DNA of 64,000 bases, from positions 5,582,501-5,646,500 of the forward strand of contig OX485808.1 of the NCBI GenBank assembly GCA_950295325.1. The letters are read 5' to 3'. The DNA is from Polytrichum commune (taxonomy: Eukaryota; Streptophyta; Polytrichopsida; Polytrichales; Polytrichaceae). Positions 1 to 9,798 of the stretch are shown here, piece by piece (the first letter of the stretch is position 1; each line of letters opens with the position of its first letter). The position numbers were made by a program, and so were the translations under genes. The notes below the pieces were generated by a model. It was not told the DNA's origin and searched no databases. It saw only the letters and a program-made list of their open reading frames with translations.

Positions 1-480
1 CGCAGTTTAATCTACAACCCCTTTGCATCACAAGCCCTTATAACCACACCCTTAGCTATACAATCTACAAACCTTGAACCTCAGCATGGGAGATGGGTAA
101 CTTACCAGGAGCGAAGAGTACTATGAGAGACGAGCGCAGATCCAAAGGGAGAGAATGAGGGGGGGAGTTCGACAACACTCTGTGACCCCTGCTGAGCCAC
201 AACGAAGTGGACTGCATCCACACCGTCCATATGAACGGCGGAGATGTCGCCACGTGGCGCGTTTGTGCACTCCCAACATGCAACCAACGCTCAAAACCCC
301 AACGTCCGCAAACCCCGACTTTTTGGAGTTGTTGTGCCGCGAAACATCTGATGGTAACTTGTGTTGAGCATTGCCGACATTGGTGGCGCCAATGCAGGTC
401 GCTGACATTGGAGATGTGGAGGCTATTCATCCCCACAAGATTCGGACACAACTATACAACACTTAGCATGTAAGAAACAC
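1..480. other. No gene recognised
   Basis: Frames are open on both strands but none has a recognisable domain, a coherent composition or convincing splice signals. I see no repeat shared with the rest of the window. Confidence 0.4.
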
Positions 481-489
481 TTACAAACT

Positions 490-789
490 CACTGCCACTT
501 GTTCCATGGGCTTCATGATTTCCTTGATCTTCGCGACACGTTTGTCGCGTTCCAGCTCGTAGGAGCACCTATCCAGGTCCGCATCGTCATCTTCAGTGGG
601 ACCACTAACAACAGGCTGCCCACGCTTCTCTTTGATCTTGGGAGGTTTGAGAGGTTCGGTCACGGAGTCCATATCCTCAGCCTTATACTTCAGAGAATCG
701 TACAAACTACTTCTATACTCTCTACAGATAAGACAACAATATGAGTCTCTTGCCTTGAGCCCAGAAATGCAATACGCCATGGACTGCAT
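490..789 (-). pseudogene. Possible exon of an unknown charged protein
   Basis: A minus-strand frame of about 100 codons. Its latter half is rich in Lys, Glu and Asp and looks like real coding sequence: a proline/lysine stretch, an acidic run (EDDDADLD), then a helix beginning YELERDKRVAKIKEIM. This last part loosely recalls the 'YE..R..R...N...' C-terminal helices of plant transposon-associated proteins, but I cannot name a family. Just after MEQVA the DNA reads GTGAGT, a good splice donor, so the true exon may end near position 493. It lies about 1 kb upstream of, and opposite to, the CACTA transposase and could be a second open frame of that element. That is inference. Confidence 0.25.
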
Positions 790-1660
790 TGTATTTAGGG
801 GCGGGGACCTAACGGATACAATTCAAGGCGGTAGGGCTTCACTATGTAGACTGTTCCAATTTGAAGAATGACTAGTGATATTTGAACACATGATCACAAT
901 AGCAATTATAAGCTCATGATATATTTCTTAAGTGTTGCTTCAAATCTCTGGCACAAGACATGTGCATAGCCATCTTTATTGTTTGGAGGTTCATTTGGCT
1001 CATTTATAAGGGTCGTCAAACACAGTGTTTGGCTTCCCACATTGTATATCCTTCTCCATTTGTGATATTTGCAATTACAACCTTTTCAGATGTCCTTGTA
1101 TTTGTGGACAAAATTTGCAGCTGCTAGTGATACCGTTCAATTTTTCTTTACTGATTTGAGGTATATTTAATGAGATTCATGTAGTATGACCAATAATTTT
1201 CCTGTACTTCGTGAATGTTAACTATTTATTCCTCAAACCCAACTGGCTCATCTGTTGCTAGCGAGAATTTCTCCCTGATCATTGGGAAGGCCAACTTAAT
1301 GAAGCTTCCCAATCCACTTGATATTGGGACCTCAAATTTGAGAGTGGGCCTGCATTTCACTAACTCATGCTCATGTCTCCACTTTGGAACTTAGTCTGCA
1401 AGGCCAACTTTCTTTTTCCTCCTGTATACGTTGTATGGTCAACATGATGGAGGGAATGTACATGTGTGTTTGATGAGCTCGAGAATCTTCCGGTTGATGA
1501 TCAACAAGAATATCCTCATAGCTTTGACAACTATGAGCATAGTACCTACAACTTATTTGAAATTTGCAACCATCTCACACTAATTAGTATTTTGCAAACC
1601 ACAGGAAGTGGGCACCAAACTAAAATTGTCCATTTAAGAGCCACTGACCTTAAATTCAAG
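790..1660. other. No gene; degraded repeat
   Basis: No convincing coding sequence. Positions about 1133-1290 hold a weak plus-strand copy of the CAACCGGTT repeat family described at 33.3 kb. The motif AATGACTAGTG at about 866-876 recurs on both sides of the CACTA transposase. Confidence 0.4.
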
Positions 1661-1663
1661 GTT

Positions 1664-1770
1664 AATGACTAGTGAATGACTGATGAATGACCAGTGAATG
1701 ATTAGTTCATGTTGAGTGTTCTCTGCGTACACGTGAACAACTACTGTGTGACTAATGTGCGACCAGTTTA
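1664..1770. repeat. Left cluster of TGACTAGTGA-type motifs (putative CACTA subterminal repeats)
   Basis: Short degenerate direct repeats of the form ATGACTAGTGAATGACT, followed by TGATGAATGACCAGTGAATG and further variants. The same motifs form a cluster at 5004-5060, on the other side of the transposase. Clustered short motifs near the ends are typical of CACTA (En/Spm) elements, where they bind transposase. The terminal CACTA inverted repeats themselves were not identified. Confidence 0.5.
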
Positions 1771-1868
1771 TGACAGATAAACAACCATTAAATGGGTGGT
1801 GGGAACCCTGTTTGGAGAGCACACATTACAGTCACTGATATGTGCATAGTGGCAAGCTTGCAGGGGAC

Positions 1869-4800
1869 ATGAACGGAGGAAGACTCCCTCTTAATGACAG
1901 GAGACGGCAACAACATCGCGACGACCGTCTGTGGAGGAGGGAGCAAGAGAGGGCCACCTTGTATAACCTAAAACGAATTCATTGCCCATGCTGCAAATGC
2001 AAAGGACGAGTTCAATGCTCTATTGCAAAAGTAAAGGATCATCTAATCAAGAATGAGAGGGAACCCACATTTAGAGTGTGAAGGGGGCCTGGAGAGAGGG
2101 ACGACTCCGATGAGGAGTGGGAACAGGAGTTTAGGAGACCCTCAAGACCACATGACGGACACATCGACGAAGGATTGGATATGCATGCCATGCTCGAGGA
2201 AACATTCCAGGAAATTGATGAGGCACCAACCCACCCCCCTACAGTGGAAGAGCAAATTGCGGACATAGTAATGGGTGCATTCACAGTTGTCGATGAGCTG
2301 GCCGATGATGAAGTCCCACTTTCGGACGACGAGTCAGAGGATGAGCCTTTGGGGGAAAATGGTGGTAGTAATGCAGAAGAACACAATTATGGTGATCCCC
2401 ATGATATGAAAGAAGCCATGGAGGAGCTGTACCATGGAGCCAAGTCTTCCATATTGGCGGCCACGATATTGATAATGACTTTGTGTACGATCCATGGTGT
2501 AAGCAACAAATTTGCGGACCAACTTTTCACCCTCTTCCGTAAACACCTTCTACCCAGTGAGAATATGTTACCCAAAAACCTTCATGCTGCAAAAGCCTTG
2601 ATTCAGAAATTAGGATTGAATTACAATACAATTCATGCATGCCAAGCAGGTTGTGTTTTATTTAGAGGGCAATATGAAGGTTCCACCAGTTGTCCGAAGT
2701 GCAAGACACCACGTTACAAATATGAGGCCAAAAAACAGAGGCCTTGGAAAGTACTTAGACAGTTTCCCCTGATTCCAAGACTAAGACGTATGTTCCGTAC
2801 ACCGGCAATATCTAAACTCATGGTGTGGCATGCAAAGAACACAAGCACAGATGGATACGTAAGACATCCTTGTGATTCAAAGGCATGGAAACACGTACAT
2901 GAAAATATAGATTTCTAGTTTTGGCCAGGAAGACCGTAACATTCACTTAGCAATGGCAGCCGATGGAGTGAACCCTTTTAAGTTGCAACATACAACTTGG
3001 AGTACGTGGCCGGTAATGTTGTTGAATTACAATATACCCCCATGGTTGACTACGAAGAATTTTTTTATTATGTTGGCGCCGCTAATTCCGGGGAAACAAT
3101 CTGTGACATCGCGATTTTTTGATGTGTACATGGAACCATTGGTTGAGGAGTTGATGCAATTGTGGAAGGGTGTGGCTGCTTACGACGTGCTCAAAGAGTT
3201 GGGATCGAGGGCTTTCAAACTTAGAGCAGTTTTGCTATGGACCATCCATGATTTTCCCGGTTATGGGACAGTTGCAGGTGTTGCACATCAAGGCTATGCG
3301 GCGTGTCATGTTTGTGGGCCTGATTTCAAAGGTGAACATTCTGTTGAACTTGCAAAGCAAACCTATATAGACACGAGGCGGTGGCTAGCCCATGACGATC
3401 CGTGGAGGTCTCCGGGAATGAAGGACCACTTCAATGGACGTATAGAACTTCGAGGGAAACCCAATCGTGTTAATGCAGATGAGCAAGTGCAACGAGCCAC
3501 CGAGTATCAGACCTGGTTGGATGAGGGCATTAAAGAAGGCGCCGTTGGAGATCCCTCGAAAACACATGGTGTGAAAAGGAGGAGCATTTTACACAACCTG
3601 CCTTATTGGAAGGTAAATGATGCAACTCCTTTGACTCTTGATTATTGCATGTATCGGCACACGCAACGGTATGTACAACCAATCACAGAGTAAAGAAAGG
3701 CTCAATGTGCTCACAGATGGCATAAACATGTGCTCATGTCATGAGCTTGTAGTTGTAAAGCAGTCGCAGAATAGTCGTTTACGATACACATGGGTGCATG
3801 AGGGAACCTAACGTACATGACATCTAGGACATGTCATGTTCAACAACTGGCAATGACTACACAAGAACTATAGAAATGGACACTTAAAATCGCCCTCATA
3901 ATACAAACAATACTAATCATTTTCCTCATAAACGATGCAAATGACAGTCATAAACCAAGTCGTTAATTGTCGATTTTGTTTTAGTGCTTGAACTAACCAA
4001 TATATCACTATATTGGCAGGATCTGCTCATACGAAACACGCTGGATGTTATGCATTGTGAGCAAAATTTTGCGAAGAATATTTTGAAGACCGTCACCGGA
4101 CATAAGGACACGGTAAAGGTCCGGCGAGACTTGCAACGTAGAGGCATCAGGTCGCATTTATGGCTCATTTCCCATCCAAAGAAAAACGGGAAAATGTTGA
4201 AACCAGCCGCACCATATGTGTTGACCACCGATGAGTTTGAAATTTTTGCTAGTACTATCGAGAACTTGAAGACACCGTCAGGACATGTTTCCAACATGGC
4301 TCAATACATACGCAAGAGGAAATACGGGGGGTTTGAAGTCACATGACTACCATGTGCTTATGCAACAAATCATGCCGCTAGCCTTACGAGGACTTTTAGA
4401 ACCTGGTCCACGAATGGCGGTGATGAGGATTTCCAAAGTGTTCCGAAGAATATGTGATAGTGTTTGAAACCCATTAGAGTTTGCCGCTCTACAGGCAGAC
4501 GTTGCACGGAGCATGGCACTTCTGGAAATTCATTTCCCTCCTTCATTTTTTGACATTATGACGCACTTGCTATATTACCTTGTTGATGAGTTGGACATGT
4601 GTGGATCTGTCTCGACAAGGTGGATGTATCATATTGAAAAATACATGAAAACGTTAAAGCACTATGTTCGGAACATGGCAAGACCGGAGGCCAGCATGGC
4701 GGAGGGTTACGCCCGGGAGGAATGCCTAGGTTTCATCACTGAATATTTACACAAGTTTGAAGTGGTCGACCGCCGATTTTGGGATGCAGACGAGGAGTAC

Positions 4801-4923
4801 GGAGATGCAGAGGAGGTGCTGGAAGGGGCAGGAACAAAGTACTTGATGACACCAGCATTGAGAGATCTTGCCCACCAATACGCATTGACAAATGTCTCCC
4901 TCATGGTACCTTGGCATAGGTGA
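1869..4923 (+). pseudogene. CACTA (En/Spm, TNP2-like) transposase, broken
   Basis: Remnant of a class II transposase. In order: a Cys/His segment (CPCCKCKG...HL, about 1977-2050) like the plant transposase-associated domain; an acidic linker; a transposase_21 core with CPKCKTPRYK, LAMAADGVNPF (2947-2979), HDFPGYG and LDVMHCEQNF; then a DUF4218-like region with FPPSFFDIM and RWMYHIEKYMK (about 4520-4660). The reading frame is interrupted by an in-frame TGA at 2079-2081, a +1 shift near 2916, a 1-nt gain in the G/T run near 4325-4333 and a TGA at 4465-4467. Between LPYWK and DLLIRNTLDVMH the frame is split by a segment with consensus splice sites (3613-4019), most simply an intron. The final codons at 4919-4923 overlap AG|GTGAGC, another possible donor, so more exons may once have followed. 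Inactive as written. Confidence 0.9.
3613..4019 (+). other. Intron in the CACTA transposase
   Basis: The donor is AAG|GTAAAT at 3612/3613 and the acceptor TTGGCAG|GAT at 4019/4020. Removing these 407 nt joins LPYWK to DLLIRNTLDVMH in phase, which matches the continuous motif usual in TNP2-type transposases. A stop codon at 3691-3693 inside the segment supports its being non-coding. Confidence 0.8.
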
Positions 4924-5003
4924 GCCTGATTGTGTTTTTCCAGCTTGTACACTCTCATGTGAGTGTGTCCTATTGTTTTGGAATATATGATTGCACGTGA
5001 AAA

Positions 5004-5060
5004 TGACTAGTGAATGACTATTGTATAACTAGTGAGTGACTACCCTATGACTAGTGAATC
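5004..5060. repeat. Right cluster of TGACTAGTGA-type motifs
   Basis: Three or four copies of (A/T)GACTAGTGA-like sequence (about 5004, 5030 and 5049) in the same orientation as those at 1664-1770, starting some 80 bp after the last coding position of the transposase. Taken as the 3' subterminal repeats of the CACTA element. Confidence 0.5.
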
Positions 5061-7140
5061 ATAATCTTTCTCTCTCTACTATGTATTGCCTTAACCATAA
5101 ACAAACCAAACCAATAACTTATGCTAAACCCAAAGTAAAGTTAATTTAGGGTTAGGTTAGTCTTAACTAACAGATCTCCACCATAGATTAGGGCATCTGC
5201 ATCTATGGCCACAAAGGATTACATAGCTTTATATTAAGAGAGTGAGGTCATAAGGACCTCCTTTTGCTGGCTAAACCGCGGTGGTTGTTTACCCTAGTAA
5301 CTTTTGAGCTTAGTGTAAGTGGTGTAATTTTGGTGTGTTGGGAGGTGTGTGTAACTCAACTCTAACCTCGAATGCACAAGGTTCAAATGGCTAAGGAATA
5401 GGTAGAGTACTTCATGGAAGTATGTGTATTCTTTTTTGCAAAATGTATGTTCATGTTGTACATTATTATGTGACATGGATAACAATTGGAATCTGTTGTT
5501 ATTCACCTCGTGTATGTTACTGACCCTCTCTTTGGACTTGGTTGGTGGCATGGGCATAGGTGAGGCAGACCCTTCACAAATTTGACAACATCTTTAGGTT
5601 TTGCATACCAACTTTTGTCAAAAATAATGTATATATAGGGCTTAGACGTTCTTTAATGATGAGGAATGTTAGGCAATATATTAAGTAATGATAAGAATTT
5701 GAAGTAGTAGTGGACAAGGTTTATATTTGAGGATGGCATACTCTGGATATGAAATACATTACTTTATATTAAGGGTGCAAGGGTAAAACCTTAGTAAAAT
5801 AGTTTACTTATGGTTGTTTACTTTCTTAGAGACATACCAAGAGATGACAATGACCATGGTAAGTTGTTTGATATGCAAGGGCGTAGCCATGAGAAATGAC
5901 CCCACCCACCCTCCCGGGTTTTGAAAGGTACGTAGATATGCAAAAGAATGGTGTGGGCTCTTGATAAGAGGATGTATTGTACAAAGACTAAGTTTGACAG
6001 TAAGCATAGCACTAAGCAAGAAAAACCGAGCTCTCTCGCTCGCACGCACGCGTAGAATCCCATGTAGTATGCCCTGAAAGGTAGATATATGGCCTTACAA
6101 CGAGCATGAATACATATGCATGGATGCATACCATGCCATGAAGATACATTGTACTTGGAAAAAATATAAATTTGGGCACCGTTGAGGCAGTTCCTTCAAT
6201 GATGCTTTCACAAGAGTTTTTCAATTTTGAAGAAGGATATTTGAATATGTTTTGGTCTTGTGTTTTGTGAAATTTGTTGAATTGTCCAATCAATGTGGGT
6301 TACTGTTTGGAGTTATGTGTTGCTAAAACTTTACACCAACATTATCTTTTTTTTTACCAAGTAAGATATACCATACATGTTCTTTGATGTGCATACCAAT
6401 TCTTTATGTAGCTTGAGCAAAAAATCATATCCTTAGTAAAAGGTTCTAGCAACACGTAACTCCAAATGATAACCCACACAATAGGACCAATTAGTGTAGT
6501 TAGAGAACAAGTAATTGATTGAATGTATAAGCACATGCACAATAGCCGAAGTACCTTAGTTTTTGTTAAACAATGTTGGGTGTGCTTTGTAAGGATTGTA
6601 TTGACCAAAAAATAAACAAATCCACGGAGATGTGAGTTATGGCTAATCAGTTTGCCAAGCTATGATGTTAATTGACTCATGAGTGAGCTTGAATACCTAG
6701 TGTTAGTCTTCGAATGCAATAAGTTTTGGATAACATAGACTACAAAGTTTCTAGATGGTACGAGCACTTTGTCTCGACATGTTCGAGTATTGCAAACAAG
6801 GAGAATCTAATAAGTAAATAGACTAATAAGTTATTTTTTATCACTCCGTCTAATTTGACCCGTGTGTAGGGGTATTTCCAGCTACAAAGGGAAAACTCTT
6901 TGGAAAAAAACATTTTGGGCTTCAAATATATCTTTGAAAAAGAACTCGCAGCCATTGGGCTTCTTAGGCGTTTAGAGGATAATCCTTACGCTTCAAAATG
7001 GACCTCAACATGCACAAACAAGTCTTTGAGTTACATGCTTCCATTTTTGGTGATTTGGGTAAAAAATGACCCGAGAGGGAATCATGGTCACGTGGGAGTA
7101 GTATTGATGGAAGAAAGGAGGGCATGCAAGTGGGGAGGAG
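5061..7140. other. Gene-free interval
   Basis: AT-rich DNA with short, composition-poor frames on both strands. I see no domain, splice structure or family of repeats here. Confidence 0.45.
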
Positions 7141-7148
7141 AAGTATGA

Positions 7149-7245
7149 GGGCCACTTCACACACGAGACTGCGAGCCCGTGACCATTACACTTCACGCAC
7201 TCTCATTGGTGGAAAAGGCGGAGCCGGTCCAAGTTCGCTTCACAC
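7149..7245. mobile_element. Terminal fragment of Harbinger-like MITE (GGGCCACTTCACAC family)
   Basis: This is the reverse complement of the right end of the 36871-37371 element, from the terminus GGGCCACTTCACAC to TTCGCTTCACAC. It is preceded by TGA, probably a mutated TAA target duplication. The match stops at 7245, exactly where a pogo-like terminus begins. Confidence 0.75.
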
Positions 7246-7310
7246 CAGTAAGCTCTCGCTTAAGTCCGCATTCATTCAAGTCCGCATTTTTTTATGAAAA
7301 TTTTCCGGAT
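7246..7310 (+). mobile_element. pogo/Tigger-like terminal inverted repeat (one end)
   Basis: Begins CAGTAAGCTCTCGCTTAAG and repeats a CAAGTCCGCATT-like motif twice. CAGTA-starting termini with a CTCGCTTAA core are characteristic of pogo/Tigger elements. The adjacent minus-strand frame encodes a pogo-type transposase C-terminus with its stop codon next to this end. The matching opposite end was not found. Confidence 0.65.
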
Positions 7311-7321
7311 TGATTTGATTT

Positions 7322-7996
7322 TCACATAAAATCGAACAGAGTCATTTGGTGGTTGTTTTCGATGCACTCCTGTGCGATTGCTGACCGACCACTTTGCAAG
7401 ATACAACAAAGCGTAAAAAGGGCTGATTTAGCCTGGTAGACGTGCTCGGACGACACAAATGGTGACTCCTTGAGCTCACCGACAGTAATTTTGAGGTTGA
7501 CGACCTCTTGTAAAGCATTATGGATAATTTCACGTTGATCTACCTCAACTGAAGGTTCAACAAGATCGTTCTCAGAATCGATTTCTTCACAAGCGACTTC
7601 GGACTCGCCAATGACCAAGGCATTATTCATGGCATCCTTGATTTCTTCAATAAGTGTGTTTTTGCCGAATTCGGAACTGTCGTTGTCATCATTGAAACAC
7701 ATCTCAATATTGCGGTGAATATCAGAGTCCTCATACTCGCCGAGGATTGATGTGTTTCGGAGCATGTTCACGATCTCGTCCACAGTTTCATCGGTTTCGT
7801 TCACAACATTAATGCTTTCATTGCTTGCTCGAAAGGATGAAATGATATCTGTTTTTTTAAAGCAGTTCTTCAAAGATTGCGATGAGATTTCGTTCCAAGC
7901 GAGATTGACAAGATTTGCAGCATCCAACAAATGCGGTGGCCTACCATACACCATTCCCACAGCTCCTCGCTTCATTCTCCTAACGGCTAAAGACAA
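7322..7996 (-). pseudogene. pogo/Tigger-like transposase, C-terminal part
   Basis: About 224 codons, stop at 7322-7324. The N-terminal portion, up to HLLDAANLVNLAWNEISSQ and then SLKNCFKKTDII, matches the segment after the DDE domain in pogo/Tigger/CENPB-type transposases (an 'AW.E....I.NCF...G' pattern). The rest is acidic and family-variable. There is no genuine ATG at the upstream boundary (the frame opens with TTG), and the DNA-binding and catalytic DDE portions are absent. Upstream, the sequence changes at about 8000-8005 into the CAACCGGTT dispersed repeat, so the gene appears truncated there, although TTATCAG|T at the junction could also be a splice acceptor. The frame is uninterrupted across 224 codons, which suggests fairly recent decay. 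Confidence 0.75.
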
Positions 7997-8004
7997 CTGA
8001 TAAT

Positions 8005-8160
8005 GGGTAATTTTGTTGGAGTCTTGAACATCAACCAGTTACGGATTGTGATCTTTCGGTTTTTGTTCATGTATTTGAGGTACATTTCACAGATTCCTCT
8101 AAAATGATGAGTGATTTTCCTGGAGTCTTGAACATCAACTGGTTATTTGTGGATATGAAC
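8005..8160 (+). repeat. CAACCGGTT-family dispersed repeat (partial)
   Basis: Contains CATCAACCAGTTACGG, GATTCCTCTAAAATGAT and GTCTTGAACATCAACTGG, matching in order the copies at 17.3, 33.3 and 59.1 kb. It abuts the truncated pogo-like transposase. Confidence 0.6.
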
Positions 8161-8394
8161 TGAAAGTTTTAAAGTTGTATTACAAGCAAAGCTCACATGC
8201 GATAGAATTAATAGTTGACTTATGTGGATATAATTCGAGTAGAACCAAAATGAAGGATTGTGCTAAAGAAATTGCATACACTTTGGATGAACCAACTTAA
8301 GTGCAAAAATACCGTTTAGGGACAATCACATTCATGGCTATCAACCACCAATGTACCATGTGCATCATGAATTTTTTGATAAGTAATTGAAAAT

Positions 8395-8600
8395 TGGTTC
8401 AATGACAAAAGTTGCATTAATTTTTTTTCACCTACACTAATTTTCTAGGAAAACAATTATTGTGGCCCATGCTAGTTTTCTACTAAAAATTTAGCTCGGG
8501 TTGAAAATTAATGTGGCCCACACTAATTCTCATAGTGAGAATAAGCGTGGCTTATAGAAATTAGTGTGGCCCATAGTAATAGGACAAGTCATCATACTTT
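8395..8600. mobile_element. GTCCTATTA-family MITE fragment
   Basis: Shares the series 'AATTAATGTGGCCCAC...CATAGTGAGAAT...GTGGCCCATAGTAATAGGAC' with the complete copy at 41376-41687. Only one end is recognisable. Confidence 0.6.
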
Positions 8601-9600
8601 TCATAAAGAATCAGAGTGAATTAAAATTTGTATGGAATCGTAATGTACTATGCATGCATGCATGGCATGAATTTTTCTTTGACAACATTCTAGATAAATC
8701 TAGAGAATGCTTTAGTTAAACCAACAAATTGCCTCAACTTAAATTGGACTTAATCGAAGTTAAATAAAAGAGAAAAATAAAATATATTAATCAAAATGAT
8801 AAAGACCATTAACCAAAAAAAATTGAGCATCAATAAATTCTATAAAAGTCTTTTTTTTTTCATAAACGTAAATTTTATGAAAGATTGTAAAGATAGTTTT
8901 AAATTGAATAAACATTTCATTCAAGCTAACAATCATGTTAGTCTCCATATAATAAAAATTAATGATAAAGGAATATAAACTATGGTGTAGGGTTCAGTAG
9001 ATTGGTAGGCCCAAATGTAAAATGTTTAGATTCGTTTCATAAAGAGGGTCGAAGTGTCCCAATTCCATAAGTGATCCCAATTCCAACACCCATATTTTAT
9101 CCCAAGGTCAAGCTAGATAGTTCAAGATACCATTAACTATATTATTTTAAGAACTTAAAATGCAAGTGTTAAAATGAGGCACGGTCAACGATAAACAATG
9201 TCTACTTTTGCATGTGTTGGGGGGGGGGGAGGGATTTGCTCTATGACCACCTTCAGTTGCAAAAAATGTTGACTTTCATAATCCATATATAAATCACATA
9301 ATATCTAAATTTGATGAATAGAAGTACATCGGCCTCCTTTGTGAATTTACTAAATGCTCAAAATGCTCAAAATGCCTTCGTGAAATGCTTTATACATGTC
9401 ATGTTAAGGATCTCAATTATGGCATTATTTTATGGTGTTCTACAACACTAACATGAACATTACTTCTATTTAGGGTGGAGGGTTTAAGCTTAGTAGGTTG
9501 GTAGGGCCACGTGTGACGTATGCACACTTACGGCCCTCCGCCACGTCAGATGCCCTAGCTGAGCTGTCGCTGACTCGTCCACTCTAGGGTTTGCATTCCT
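8601..9600. other. No gene; TOM20 upstream region
   Basis: AT-rich DNA. GC content rises from about 9520, and the presumed promoter/5' leader of TOM20 begins there. No certain TATA box is assigned. Confidence 0.4.
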
Positions 9601-9798
9601 CGCAGTGCCATCGTCTGCCTCCTTCGCCATCGCCGAGCGAGCTTGCTTGCTAGCTCCAAACTGCAAACCCCAGGCGACCAAACCACCATCCGAGCACATC
9701 CGGTTGGCCCTCGCACGGATTACATCCTGCGCAGAGCTTCCTGGCCGTGCGTATTCGGTGGAAATTTTCAGAAAAGCGGGAGAAGGGAAATAAGAAAG

